A DNA stretch of 64,000 nt from Nitrospirillum viridazoti. GTDB taxonomy: Bacteria > Pseudomonadota > Alphaproteobacteria > Azospirillales > Azospirillaceae. The DNA lies in NCBI RefSeq assembly GCF_007827975.1, contig NZ_VITT01000030.1, one strand, 5' to 3'. The notes beneath the pieces are model-generated. The model was not told the DNA's origin and did no database searches. It was given only the letters and a program-made list of their open reading frames with translations. This document shows positions 1-8,292 of this stretch, piece after piece. A program made the position numbers and the translations under genes. Each line of letters begins with the position of its first letter. The first letter of the stretch is position 1.

Positions 1-186
1 TGCCCCGGCTACGGGCTACGCCCTCCGCCGGCACAGCTGCTGGCGATTCTCATCCTGATCGTCGCGCTGCTCTCATCCTGTTTGTCGCGCGGCAGTGTCT
101 GCGATCTGCAGGATGAAGCGCGCCAGAAACCCATGGTGATGGAGATTCTGGCTGCCCAGGGGCGCCTGAAGCGGCTCACAGCATAA
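1..186 (+). CDS. C-terminal end of an unidentified protein (5' end outside window)
   Basis: Frame 1 is open from the first base to a TAA at 184-186 and gives 61 residues. It has a hydrophobic stretch (LLAILILIVALLSSCL, about residues 13-28) followed by a charged tail ending in GRLKRLTA. A hairpin terminator follows directly, which supports this being the true end of a gene. No family is recognised. It lies upstream of the relaxase on the same strand, so it is probably an ICE gene, but the function is unknown. Confidence 0.45.
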   Translation, partial: CPGYGLRPPPAQLLAILILIVALLSSCLSRGSVCDLQDEARQKPMVMEILAAQGRLKRLTA

Positions 187-194
187 CCACGGCG

Positions 195-230
195 GGAGCG
201 GTGTCCTTCGGGATGCCGCTCCTTCTTATC
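195..230 (+). terminator. Hairpin terminator behind the partial first gene
   Basis: A perfect 7-bp stem (ggagcgg at 195-201, ccgctcc at 216-222) closes a 14-base loop and is followed by ttctt. It starts 9 bases after the stop codon of the partial gene. Confidence 0.55.
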
Positions 231-473
231 CGTGGTGTGGGCGGCAACGCGTCCCATCCCTGGCGTCGAGAAGATTCTTTCATCTCGAGGAGGCCCATCC
301 TGCCAGCCGAGCCGAGGCGCCTGTCAAGGATGCGCGGTTCCCCCAAAATGCTGCGCATTTCGGTTCCCCCGCGCCCCGCTCCGCGGCGCCATGCGGCGTC
401 CTTGACCGGCACCTCTCCGGCTGTCGGGGACCCCTTGTCCTCGATGAGGGGGACGTCAGCCAAGGAGGTTTCC

Positions 474-836
474 ATGCCGTACGTCACCACTTCCCAGCCC
501 GCCACTGACTGCTATCCGGCCTTGATCGCCGATGTTCGCGCCGAGTTCGGCGACGAGGGGTTGATGGCCAACGTCGAGCGTTTCGCCACTGCCGAAGAGC
601 CGGATTTCCTGTGGGAAGGCCGCATCGAAGAGCACTATCTGGGCGAATGGCTGAACGAGGATGAGCACGCGGACAGCCTGCACTGCATCCTGATCCTGAG
701 CCATTTTCGCGGGCAGTTTGTCGTCGCCAGCGTGGTGGTGGATGGCGACGAGCGGCCGCAGTTTGCCACCATGCAGCGGCCGTACGACAATCGCGAAGCC
801 GCCGACCAGGCCTTCCACGCCATCGCCCATCGGTAG
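474..836 (+). CDS. Hypothetical ICE protein, 120 aa
   Basis: The ATG at 474 was chosen because a strong Shine-Dalgarno (aaggagg, 461-467) lies 6 bases upstream; the frame stays open to 201 but that part looks non-coding. The product is acidic, soluble and without signal peptide or membrane segment. Its central part (LHCILILSHFRGQFVVASVVVDG) looks like a beta-rich fold. A terminator hairpin follows at 850-882, so it is a single-gene unit in front of the relaxase. No family is recognised; proteins of this size next to relaxases are often accessory factors, but nothing in the sequence shows a function. Confidence 0.6.
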   Translation: MPYVTTSQPATDCYPALIADVRAEFGDEGLMANVERFATAEEPDFLWEGRIEEHYLGEWLNEDEHADSLHCILILSHFRGQFVVASVVVDGDERPQFATMQRPYDNREAADQAFHAIAHR

Positions 837-849
837 GCGTAGGCGCCGT

Positions 850-882
850 GGGAGCGGCGGTGCGGTGTCGTCGCTCCCTTTT
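850..882 (+). terminator. Rho-independent terminator after the 120-aa gene
   Basis: Perfect stem gggagcg (850-856) / cgctccc (872-878) followed by TTTT (879-882), 14 bases after the stop codon. Confidence 0.7.
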
Positions 883-1115
883 CCTTGCAGCGGTTCGGTC
901 GTAGAGGGGCGCAGATAAGCGCGGGAGATCATCAGGGGTGCGTAAGGCAAGATAAAAGAACGGCGCCACCGCCACGGCGTTGTCTGCCAAGTCTTTGTCT
1001 GCACATCGGTTTTTCCCCTGCGGGATGGCGCTACGCGTCGGACGGATGGCGCCAGACTGGCGCTAGGTCGTTGATCCGTTGAGCAGTCCATGGCGCCGCG
1101 TGCCGGAGGGAGAGC
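883..1115. other. Non-coding stretch before the relaxase, possible oriT region
   Basis: No convincing gene in these 233 bases. They contain a short inverted repeat, gcgcca-gac-tggcgc (1049-1063), the similar words atggcgct and atggcgcc nearby, and the relaxase Shine-Dalgarno. Transfer origins often lie next to the relaxase gene and contain short inverted repeats, so this is a candidate oriT by position only. No recognisable nick consensus was found. Confidence 0.25.
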
Positions 1116-3101
1116 ATGAGCCAGGACGACGAATTCGAGCCCCGCCTGAGCCGGATACGGAGCGCCAGCGGCCGGCGCGGAGTGAAGTACCTGAACCGGG
1201 TGCTGGCGGTCACCATGCTGGCTCGCGGTGGCGCCGCCCTGCTGGGTTGGCGGCCGGGGCGCTTCAGCGGCGCCCGCAAGGGGCGCGGCGCCGGCGTTGG
1301 CCGCGTGCTGGCGTCTCGGGATCAGTTCTCCGCCTACCGCCAGCGGCGCGTGATCATCAAGTCCCGCATCGTCAAGCTGGCCGGCAAGGGCATGGCCGGC
1401 GCCCGCGCGCACCTCCGCTACATTCAGCGCGACGGCGTGACCCGGGAGGGGCTGCCGGGCCAACTCTATGGCGCCGACCAGGATAAGGTGGAGGGTCGGC
1501 CCTTTCTCGACCGCGCCGAGGGCGACCGCCACCAGTTCCGGTTCATCGTCTCCGCCGAGGACGGCGACCAGTACGAGAATCTGAAGCCGCTGGTGCGCCG
1601 CCTGATGGCACAGATGGAGGAGGACCTGGGCACCCAGCTGGATTGGGTCGCGGTGGACCATCACAACACCGGCCATCCCCACAGCCACGTCATCGTCCGG
1701 GGCAAGGATGACCGTGGCCAGGATCTGGTGATCGCCCGAGAGTACCTGGCCACCGGCATGCGGGAGCGGGCGGCCGAGATCATCAGCCTGGACTTGGGTC
1801 CACGGACCGACCTTGAAGTTCAGGACCGGTTGCGCCGGGAGGTGGATCAGGAGCGCCTCACCAGCATCGATCGCCGGCTGCTGCGCGAGGTGCGGGAGGA
1901 CGGCGTGGTGGTGCCCATGGACAGCGACCCGTTTCACCAGGCACTGGAGGTCGGGCGGCTGCGGAAGCTCGAACGGCTGGCGCTGGCCGATGAGGCCCGT
2001 CCGGGGCAATGGCGTTTGGCCGATGACCTGGAGGCCACATTGCGCGCGATGGGAGAACGCGGGGACATCGTCAAGACCATGCACCAGGAGATGGCCGCCC
2101 ACGGCCAGGTCCGGGCACCTGATGACGCGGTTATCTATGATCCGGGTGGTGCCGGCGCGCGTCCCCTCGTCGGTCGCGTGGTCTCCCGGGGGCTGTCGGA
2201 TGAGCTGAATGACCGGCACTACCTGATCGTCGACGCCACCGATGGCCGCCTGCACTACGTCGACATCGGGCGAGGGGAGGCGACCGATCCGCTGCCGGCG
2301 GCGGGCATTATTCGCATCGAGCCGCGCGCGGCGGAGGTGCGCCGGGTCGACCGGACCGTCACGGAGGTCGCCGTTGCGAACGGCGGACGCTACAGCGTGG
2401 ATATTCACATGCGGCATGACCCATCGGTCAGCGAAGCCTACGCGGAGACCCACGTCCGGCGGCTGGAGGCTATCCGGCGGACAACGGGTGCCGTGACGAG
2501 AGAGGCGGATGGCACCTGGTCGATCGCCCCCGGCCATCTGGATCAGGCCATGGCCTATGAGCGCCGGCAGGTAAGGGCGGCACCGGTGGCTGTGCAGGTT
2601 CTTTCCGCCTTGCCGCTGGAGCGGCAGGTGGGGACCGATGGTGCCACCTGGCTGGACCGGGAACTGGTCGCGGCCAATCCGGAGCCCTTGCGCGATGCCG
2701 GCTTCGGCCGGGAGGTGCGTGAGGCTCAAGCCCGCCGTCGGCAGTGGCTGATCGCGGAGGAACTGGCGCGGGAGGATGACAGCCGCGTCGTTTTCCGAAA
2801 CGGCCTGCTCGGAATCCTGCGCCGGCGGGAGCTGCTGCGGGTGGCCGATCAACTGGCCAGTGAACTGGGGATGAATTACGTCGAGATGCGGCCCGGCCAA
2901 CCGATAGAGGGGACCCTCCGCCGGGTCGTTGCCCTGGCCAGCGACAAGGTTGCCGTCATCGAGCGCAGCCGCGACTTCACCCTGGTGCCATGGCGCCCGG
3001 TTCTGGATCGGCATGTCGGCCAGCGGGTCTCCGGCGTCATGCGGGGCGATGGGATTTCTTGGACCATCGGCCGGCAGCGGGGAGGGCCAGCGGTGGAGTG
3101 A
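1116..3101 (+). CDS. Conjugative relaxase, VirD2-like with DUF3363-type C-terminus
   Basis: This 661-aa protein would nick oriT and pilot single-stranded DNA into the mating channel. The N-terminal half carries AHLRYIQRDG (about residue 100, candidate catalytic Tyr) and the metal-binding histidine motif HNTGHPHSHVIVRG (about 183-196), the classic relaxase three-His cluster. The rest matches the long basic, alpha-helical layout of DUF3363 relaxases of alphaproteobacterial ICEs. The ATG has a good Shine-Dalgarno (ggaggga, 1105-1111). It works with the coupling protein at 8293 and the trb channel at 28964-38334. A long antisense ORF covers it but is only a GC-rich shadow. Confidence 0.9.
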   Translation: MSQDDEFEPRLSRIRSASGRRGVKYLNRVLAVTMLARGGAALLGWRPGRFSGARKGRGAGVGRVLASRDQFSAYRQRRVIIKSRIVKLAGKGMAGARAHLRYIQRDGVTREGLPGQLYGADQDKVEGRPFLDRAEGDRHQFRFIVSAEDGDQYENLKPLVRRLMAQMEEDLGTQLDWVAVDHHNTGHPHSHVIVRGKDDRGQDLVIAREYLATGMRERAAEIISLDLGPRTDLEVQDRLRREVDQERLTSIDRRLLREVREDGVVVPMDSDPFHQALEVGRLRKLERLALADEARPGQWRLADDLEATLRAMGERGDIVKTMHQEMAAHGQVRAPDDAVIYDPGGAGARPLVGRVVSRGLSDELNDRHYLIVDATDGRLHYVDIGRGEATDPLPAAGIIRIEPRAAEVRRVDRTVTEVAVANGGRYSVDIHMRHDPSVSEAYAETHVRRLEAIRRTTGAVTREADGTWSIAPGHLDQAMAYERRQVRAAPVAVQVLSALPLERQVGTDGATWLDRELVAANPEPLRDAGFGREVREAQARRRQWLIAEELAREDDSRVVFRNGLLGILRRRELLRVADQLASELGMNYVEMRPGQPIEGTLRRVVALASDKVAVIERSRDFTLVPWRPVLDRHVGQRVSGVMRGDGISWTIGRQRGGPAVE

Positions 3102-3260
3102 GGGCAGAAAAAATGAGCGCGCCTGACCCCAATAGCTACGAAACGGTCATATCAATTAGCGCAATCTTAACCTGTACTTGGCACTAAATGCCTAGAATTG
3201 AAAACATCTTGGCGCGCCGACTGGTTGCCTGACGGCGCCAGCAAGTGAGGGGTCGGACTT

Positions 3261-3632
3261 TTGGTACGTCGGAAAGCAGGTATTGCCGTAACGCAACCTC
3301 TTCGCCCCACGTCTCCGCCGAAGGGTGATGTTGCCTATCAGCAATTGTGGCAGGTGGTGGACCTCGCAGTCCGTGACGCTTTCGATCGACATCCTGGCTA
3401 TCTGACGGCTGCTGGACATCAGGCGGCGGTGATGAGCGTGACAAAGCGTGTGGTCGGCGCCGTGCTTGCCCACCTTGCCCAAGGTAGGTTGCTGGCCGGC
3501 AACCTACGTGGCGACGACGCCACCCGCGCCGTAATGGCGGCAGCCGTCGATATGCTGCTGAATACTATGGAGCCAGCGGAATTCGTGGACGCGATGAAGC
3601 GGGCCTTTCCGGTCGACATGTCCATAGGATAA
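3261..3632 (+). CDS. Hypothetical protein, 123 aa
   Basis: The frame starts at a TTG (3261) with no strong ribosome site, so the true start is uncertain. The product is soluble and helical. The middle section (DLAVRDAFDRHPGYLTAAG, VTKRVVGAVLAHLAQG) looks like a real protein, with several hydrophobic heptads and no low-complexity runs. It lies 160 bases behind the relaxase. No family is recognised. The opposite-strand frames here look like shadows. Confidence 0.5.
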   Translation: MVRRKAGIAVTQPLRPTSPPKGDVAYQQLWQVVDLAVRDAFDRHPGYLTAAGHQAAVMSVTKRVVGAVLAHLAQGRLLAGNLRGDDATRAVMAAAVDMLLNTMEPAEFVDAMKRAFPVDMSIG

Positions 3633-3831
3633 CCAGCCAGTTCGAAGGAGAAGGGCTGGGGTGATCGACAGCTCCGCGTGGCTGGTACCTTTACTGTATC
3701 CAAGGGCCGCGTAGATCCGCTCCCGAGAGGTGACGCGCCCAAGGCGCTCTGTCCTTACGGCATAACCCAACATATTCGGTGTGGCCTGGAAAAGTGGTGA
3801 CATCATGCCGCTCCTTAGGGGGCAGATGACC

Positions 3832-5523
3832 ATGTCACTTGCAAGCCGTCTTCTCATCCTCGCCGCCGCAGCGGCGTTACCGGCTACTGCGGCCGAGGTA
3901 TACAATGAAGTCGCTTTGCGCCATGCGCGGACGGAAGAGGCGCGTTTGGGCGTCTCGCGGCAGGCGGACCTGGTGGCCACCGATCTTGCCGCGATATTCG
4001 ATGGGGGCCGTCAAGTTCTGGCCACGTTGAGCAGTCTGGCTCAGGTCCAGAACCGGGACGTTGCCGGCTGCGGCGCAATGGCGCGGCAGGCGACAAAGGT
4101 GCACGCGGGCTACGACAACATTGTCGTAGCCGACGCCGCCGGTCAAATCTGGTGCTCGGCCTTTGAAGGTCCTGCTGGCGGCCTGCCGAACGTCGCGGAT
4201 CGTCCCTATTTCAACCAGGCCATCAAGACGGGCCGGTTTTCCGTTGGTGAGTTGGTCACTGGGCGGGTTACGGGAAAGCCGTCCGTCCAACTGACCCTAC
4301 CCTATACCGGCCGAGAGGGAAACTTGGCGGGGGTGATGATTATCTCCCTTAATGCGGACTGGCTCGCCCGACATTTCGCCGAGACTGGAGAATGGACCAC
4401 CGATCACACTTTGACGCTTGCGGACCGAGTGGGCACCGTCGTGGTGCGTTTGCCTGGTAACGAGAAGTTTCGGGGAACGTCTGCCCGATCCAGCATCGAG
4501 GAGATCCAGTGGTCCCATCAGCGGGGCGTGGTGGAGACGGCCAAGACGATGGACGGCATTCCCCGGCTGGTAGGATATGTCCCTTCCACGTTGGGACCAG
4601 AAGGCTTCTACATCGGCGTCGCCGAAGGCCGGGATGTCATCTACGCCGCCTTGAATCGCGCGACGCTTCGATCATCGCTCATCAATGGCATGGGCCTGGC
4701 GGCGGCCATGTTGGTGGCATGGTTCATGGGAACCCATCTGGTCCGCCGTCCGGTCAATTTTCTGCTCATGGCCGCGAAGTCCTGGCGTTCAGGCGACCTC
4801 TCCAGACGCGCCAGCATGGTAGGGAAGGGCGAGTTCGTTGAATTGGCCACGGCGTTCAACGAAATGGCTGAGCACCTGGAGCAGGCGAGCGCCCACAAGG
4901 ACATGCTTTACAGCGAGTTGTCGCATCGCGTGATGAACAGCCTGCAGATTCTGTCGACTCTGATTGACAGACCGGCGCGAACGCTGGTGGATACGAATGC
5001 CCGGCAAACCCTGACGGAGGCGGCTGGGCGGGTTCGGTCCATGGCCATGGCCTATCAACGTCTCCACCGGTCGCCGGATGGGGCCACCGTGAACGTGGCG
5101 GATTTCCTTCAGGCTCAATGTAGCGATCTGGCGGACGCCATGATGGCGACGCCGGGGCGATTGGAAGTGGACGTTGCTCCCATCCTGCTACCGGTCAGCC
5201 AAGCCATGCCGCTGGCTCTTGCCGCCAATGAAATGCTGACGAATGCCCTGAAGCACGGTAAAGCGGACGGTGGCGTCAAGGTTACGCTGAAATCGGAAGA
5301 ACGCCGCTGCATCTTGACGGTGGCAAACGCGGGCAATCTGGCAACGGAGACGATAAGCAAAAGAAAGGGGGGATTTGGGCTACAGCTGGTGCAGGCCATT
5401 GCTGCCCAACTGGGCGGAGAGTTGCGGTCCGAGACCGTCGATGGCGGCGTGGCGTTCATTCTGTCCTTCCCCCTTGAAGACGAGATTATTCTGGGGATTT
5501 ACGCCCCGGCGGTGGACCAGTAG
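3832..5523 (+). CDS. Membrane sensor histidine kinase, Cache-HAMP-HisKA_2 type
   Basis: The start is placed at ATG 3832 because aggggg (3817-3822) is well spaced to it and the protein then begins with a clean hydrophobic segment (LLILAAAAALPATA); GTG 3781 would also be in frame. An extracytoplasmic Cache-like sensor domain follows (about residues 40-270, with VADRPYFNQA as in dCache proteins), then a second membrane segment (about 285-305), a HAMP linker, and a HisKA_2/HWE-like phosphoacceptor box (SELSHRVMNSLQILSTL, His about residue 363). The C-terminus is an HATPase (NEMLTNALKHG and GGFGLQLVQ). No response regulator lies beside it, so its output partner is unknown. It is ICE cargo that senses an external small molecule. 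Confidence 0.85.
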   Translation: MSLASRLLILAAAAALPATAAEVYNEVALRHARTEEARLGVSRQADLVATDLAAIFDGGRQVLATLSSLAQVQNRDVAGCGAMARQATKVHAGYDNIVVADAAGQIWCSAFEGPAGGLPNVADRPYFNQAIKTGRFSVGELVTGRVTGKPSVQLTLPYTGREGNLAGVMIISLNADWLARHFAETGEWTTDHTLTLADRVGTVVVRLPGNEKFRGTSARSSIEEIQWSHQRGVVETAKTMDGIPRLVGYVPSTLGPEGFYIGVAEGRDVIYAALNRATLRSSLINGMGLAAAMLVAWFMGTHLVRRPVNFLLMAAKSWRSGDLSRRASMVGKGEFVELATAFNEMAEHLEQASAHKDMLYSELSHRVMNSLQILSTLIDRPARTLVDTNARQTLTEAAGRVRSMAMAYQRLHRSPDGATVNVADFLQAQCSDLADAMMATPGRLEVDVAPILLPVSQAMPLALAANEMLTNALKHGKADGGVKVTLKSEERRCILTVANAGNLATETISKRKGGFGLQLVQAIAAQLGGELRSETVDGGVAFILSFPLEDEIILGIYAPAVDQ

Positions 5524-5580
5524 CTGATCCAGGCGGGGTGGACAAAAAGGTTATCCTCGGAGGTGCGCCTGCGGCTGCGC

Positions 5581-5796
5581 CTACGTGATCAGTTCAACGG
5601 GTCGCACACCCAGGCCGTTGGCGATTCTGCCCAGTACCGTAACGGTGCAACTGTAACGGCCCCGCTCCAGGTCCCCCAGGTAGCGTGCACTGATCTCCGC
5701 ACGGCTGGCGAGCTCTTCCTGGCTCAGCCCTCTTTCCTGACGCAAGCGGCGTAGGTTCCGCGAAACGGTTTCCATCAAGTCCATGGTGGAAACCAT
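5581..5796 (-). CDS. Small XRE-family repressor, 71 aa
   Basis: A single helix-turn-helix of the Cro/C1 type: NLRRLRQERGLSQEELASRA followed by EISARYLGDLERGRYS and the usual hydrophobic tail LGRIANGLGVRPVELI. The protein is almost only the DNA-binding domain, as in phage Cro, restriction controller proteins and ICE repressors. It is divergent from the gene at 5849, and a 27-bp palindrome lies between them, 10 bases in front of this start. Autoregulation and control of the divergent gene are the likely roles (inference). Confidence 0.85.
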   Translation of the reverse strand: MVSTMDLMETVSRNLRRLRQERGLSQEELASRAEISARYLGDLERGRYSCTVTVLGRIANGLGVRPVELIT

Positions 5797-5805
5797 GCCA
5801 AGACT

Positions 5806-5832
5806 GAAGCATACTTCCAGGAAGTATGCTTC
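5806..5832. promoter_or_regulatory. Perfect 27-bp palindrome, probable XRE operator
   Basis: gaagcatacttcc (5806-5818), one central base, then its exact reverse complement ggaagtatgcttc (5820-5832). It lies between the divergent XRE gene (start 5796) and the gene at 5849, overlapping both promoter areas. Confidence 0.7.
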
Positions 5833-5848
5833 CTAATCGAGGTTGGCT

Positions 5849-6310
5849 GTGGAGGAAAGCTATTCGGATCAGTTTTACGCCGCGCTGGCCACCGTGCGGT
5901 TCGGCGAACCGACACCGATGCGGGGTGAGTTCACCGAGGCGCAATGGGCGCTGCTCGCGGCGTGGGGTCGTGCCGGTTACGGCACAGGGATGCATCCACC
6001 ATGCGATGCGTTACCGGATGACTTGCTCCGTCTTTGGGCGCCGCACTTGCTGATTTTTCATCGTGCGGATGCCGGCTGGGAACGGCGGTCAGTTGGCTCG
6101 GCGGCTCTGTGGCTGTTGGGGAAGGGGCAGACCTGGGCGTCTCTGCCGGCGGCGGTGCGTGTGCTCGCGGAACTTGCAGCGGCTGCTGGTCGCCCCAGCC
6201 TTCAACGGCTGCCGAACTGGTTGGCCACCGGGAACGACCTGAGTGTCCTGATCTTGCCCCTAGGCGAGAAAAGAGCGGACCAGCTTCTGATCGCGGCCTA
6301 TAGCATCTGA
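5849..6310 (+). CDS. Hypothetical protein, PAS-like pattern in C-terminal half
   Basis: GTG 5849 is preferred over the in-frame TTG 5843 because gagg (5839-5842) is correctly spaced to it; the product is 153 aa. It is soluble. The C-terminal part (SVLILPLGEKRADQLLIAAYS) resembles the end of alphaproteobacterial PAS_5-type sensory proteins, in which a PLS/PLG stretch precedes a last beta strand; this is only a pattern resemblance. The gene is divergent from the XRE repressor across a perfect palindrome and is followed by a hairpin terminator, so it forms a one-gene unit probably controlled by that repressor. Confidence 0.6.
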   Translation: MEESYSDQFYAALATVRFGEPTPMRGEFTEAQWALLAAWGRAGYGTGMHPPCDALPDDLLRLWAPHLLIFHRADAGWERRSVGSAALWLLGKGQTWASLPAAVRVLAELAAAAGRPSLQRLPNWLATGNDLSVLILPLGEKRADQLLIAAYSI

Positions 6311-6311
6311 T

Positions 6312-6352
6312 CGTTCCGTAGCCTTGGCACGGAACGTAGAATCGAATATTTT
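6312..6352 (+). terminator. Hairpin terminator after the PAS-like gene
   Basis: Perfect 8-bp stem cgttccgt (6312-6319) / acggaacg (6329-6336) starting two bases after the stop codon, with an AT-rich tail ending in TTTT at about 6349-6352. The T-run is not directly adjacent, so termination strength is uncertain. Confidence 0.5.
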
Positions 6353-6430
6353 CAGTTCTGCGTGTCGCCGGTATTGCTTCCGAGCTGACCAGCGGGGAAG
6401 TCGCAGGGCCGACCAGCGGCCCCCCTGACC

Positions 6431-6892
6431 TTACGCGGCCTTTACGCTACGCTTTTTCTTATTCGACTTTGCGGCGGGAGCTTCGACGGCGGCTGCCCGC
6501 TGAGTCCTCGTGCCCAAGCCAATAGACTTGGCCAAGCCGGAGCGATGGGCGGCATAGTTGGGCGCGACCATGGGGTAATCTGCCGGCAAACCCCAGCGTG
6601 CCCGGTATTCGTCCGGCGACAGGTTGTAGGCGGAGCGCAAATGGCGCTTCAGCATCTTCAGCTTTTTGCCGTCTTCGAGGCAGATGATGTAGTCAGGCGT
6701 GACGGAGCGGCGGACACTGACAGCGGGAACCAGTGGCTCAGCGGTTGGCTGTTCCACCGGAGGATTCCCCAAGGTGGCCAGCTTGTCGTAGGTGCTTTTG
6801 AGCAGACTTGGCAGGTCCGCCAAATCCACACGGTTGTGCGAAACGTAGGCGGCGACAATGTCGGCAGCCATTTGCAGAATGTCTTCGGACAT
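6431..6892 (-). CDS. MucR/Ros-family transcriptional regulator
   Basis: This 153-aa protein matches the MucR/Ros family throughout: an N-terminal helical oligomerisation part (DILQMAADIVAAYVSHN), a linker, then the DNA-binding core DYIICLEDGKKLKMLKRHL, SPDEYRARWGLPADYPMVAP and NYAAHRSGLAKSIGLG. The second zinc-binding cysteine of Ros is replaced by Asp (CLED), as in many alphaproteobacterial members. The tail is Lys-rich. MucR proteins silence AT-rich horizontally acquired promoters and act on motility and surface genes. An ICE-borne copy may keep cargo promoters quiet, for example the AT-rich region at 22133-22595 (inference). Confidence 0.88.
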   Translation of the reverse strand: MSEDILQMAADIVAAYVSHNRVDLADLPSLLKSTYDKLATLGNPPVEQPTAEPLVPAVSVRRSVTPDYIICLEDGKKLKMLKRHLRSAYNLSPDEYRARWGLPADYPMVAPNYAAHRSGLAKSIGLGTRTQRAAAVEAPAAKSNKKKRSVKAA

Positions 6893-7085
6893 GGACGGGT
6901 TCCGTATGATTTTCCGGCCACGGTGGACGATGATTACACCATCCAGCTATGGCCTGAGAAACGACAGTCAATATACAACCTCTAGAATGAGCTTATAGAA
7001 CTGTCAAATTTTCTTTCTTCTTGGAGCATTGTGGCCCGGAATTAGGTCGTATCCTGGCTCTCCTGCGAAGATTCCGGCTGGACTC

Positions 7086-7604
7086 TCAATGATAGCGTCG
7101 ACACTTCCCGCCATTTGATTCCATGGCCTTCCCCGATTCCGCACTGCTCTCGTCAGGGCTTAATACAAAAACACCCAACAGCGACGCGACCGAGTCGAGG
7201 GGCGGATATGCCACGGGTAAAGCCAATAATCCTAGAACGTCATCTTTGCCGGGGACTTCGTCATAGCTGGGTACCGTTGCGGCGCTACGCTGATAGAGCG
7301 TTATGCTGGGTGCGCCGGTATCGATAACGAATCGGCGGGCCAGAAGGCTTCCCGCGTTCCACCCAACCTGATGCCATCGCGGTGCCAACTGGCTGAAGTC
7401 CGCCACGGCCAGGAAATCCCTATATGGGGCGTATACGCGGTCCTTGACCGCAGTCCACGTCGGCCAGGCCTTGGCCACTTCTTTGGCCCGTGTCCACGCA
7501 ACCAACAGGCTGAAGTGGCCAGGGTGCCGTATATGCCGCAAATGAGGGGCGCTGGCCGTCGCCAGCGCGAAAACCATTGGATCGGAATACTTATGGAGTG
7601 GCAT
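7086..7604 (-). CDS. Hypothetical protein under a palindromic operator
   Basis: A 172-aa frame with a good ribosome site (gggag, 7 bases before the ATG at 7604). It is soluble and Trp-rich in the first half (LLVAWTRAKEVAKAWPTW, APRWHQVGW) and ends in a Ser/Gly tail. No family is recognised. A 22-bp perfect palindrome lies 42 bases upstream of the start and resembles a site in front of the XRE gene at 7789, so the two are probably regulated together. A plus-strand ORF (7371-7754) overlaps it but lacks a ribosome site. Confidence 0.55.
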   Translation of the reverse strand: MPLHKYSDPMVFALATASAPHLRHIRHPGHFSLLVAWTRAKEVAKAWPTWTAVKDRVYAPYRDFLAVADFSQLAPRWHQVGWNAGSLLARRFVIDTGAPSITLYQRSAATVPSYDEVPGKDDVLGLLALPVAYPPLDSVASLLGVFVLSPDESSAESGKAMESNGGKCRRYH

Positions 7605-7645
7605 GGTGCGTCTCCCTTGCCGACGAGCGGGTCGCGTAGCGACAC

Positions 7646-7667
7646 ATTGCAGAATATATTCTGCAAT
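7646..7667. promoter_or_regulatory. 22-bp perfect palindrome, probable operator
   Basis: attgcagaata / tattctgcaat, exact reverse complements with no spacer. Its core gaatatattctg (7652-7663) is matched at 11 of 12 positions by gaacatattctg in front of the XRE gene (8045-8056). Confidence 0.65.
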
Positions 7668-7788
7668 TTCAACTGCGGCCTACCTGTCCCTGCATCAGCG
7701 GGAGGAGGCCGACGCTCAATTCAAAAGCGAACGATGGACAAAATTATGAAATAGCTTGGCGTGGCTCTTGGAGCCGTCCAGGCGTGCA

Positions 7789-8007
7789 TCAGTCATATTC
7801 TGGCTTTATCAGCGTATATGCCTGAACGTTAAGAGCGATGGCGATCTGCTCTAGTTTATCAAGGCTTATCGAATTCTTCTTGCGCTCGATCAAGCTGACG
7901 TATGTGCGATCCACATCTGCAAGGCCGGCCAAATCCTCTTGCGAAAGCCCCTTGGCTGTTCTTAGCCGGCGGAGATTATCAGCAAGTATGGTTCGCAGTT
8001 CGCTCAT
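7789..8007 (-). CDS. Small XRE-family regulator, 72 aa
   Basis: Compact Cro/C1-type protein: NLRRLRTAKGLSQEDLAGLA (first helices), DVDRTYVSLIERKKNSIS (recognition helix region) and LDKLEQIAIALNVQAYTLI. The recognition-helix pattern closely resembles that of small controller (C) proteins and ICE repressors. ATG 8007 is preferred; a GTG at 8043 would add 12 residues but has no better ribosome site. A sequence related to the 7646-7667 palindrome lies upstream at 8045-8056, which suggests that it binds both its own promoter and that of the gene at 7604. Confidence 0.85.
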   Translation of the reverse strand: MSELRTILADNLRRLRTAKGLSQEDLAGLADVDRTYVSLIERKKNSISLDKLEQIAIALNVQAYTLIKPEYD

Positions 8008-8044
8008 GCACGAAACATGAACGTCTGTCGAATATCTTGCCACG

Positions 8045-8056
8045 GAACATATTCTG
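8045..8056. promoter_or_regulatory. Operator-like word upstream of the second XRE gene
   Basis: gaacatattctg differs at one base from the core of the palindrome at 7646-7667. It lies 38 bases before the XRE start codon. Confidence 0.4.
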
Positions 8057-8292
8057 AATCATGGCGTTGACGTATATGGCGACCGATTTCGATCGCGGGG
8101 CGGAAATACCCGCGCGCCCGGGTGCTGTCCACTTTGAACAGGTGCTTTTACCCATCTCTTGGCAAGAGCAATGAGAAAGCGTTGGTGCGGTCAATAGGGC
8201 GTATCTAACGGCGATTCACCCCGTGCCCTATCTCTTGGTCTCCTGTCTTCGGCTTTGGTGCGCTGTGTGGGCACCGGGGCCGGAGATTGCAG

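Noticed and set aside
456..3014. 852-codon open frame on the minus strand opposite the relaxase
   Set aside because: The translation is rich in Pro, Gln, His and Arg without domain motifs, while the plus strand encodes a clear relaxase with a ribosome site. It is a third-position GC shadow.
7371..7754. 127-codon plus-strand frame overlapping the hypothetical gene at 7086-7604
   Set aside because: It has no ribosome site. The minus-strand gene has one and an operator-like palindrome upstream. Some doubt remains because neither has a recognised family.
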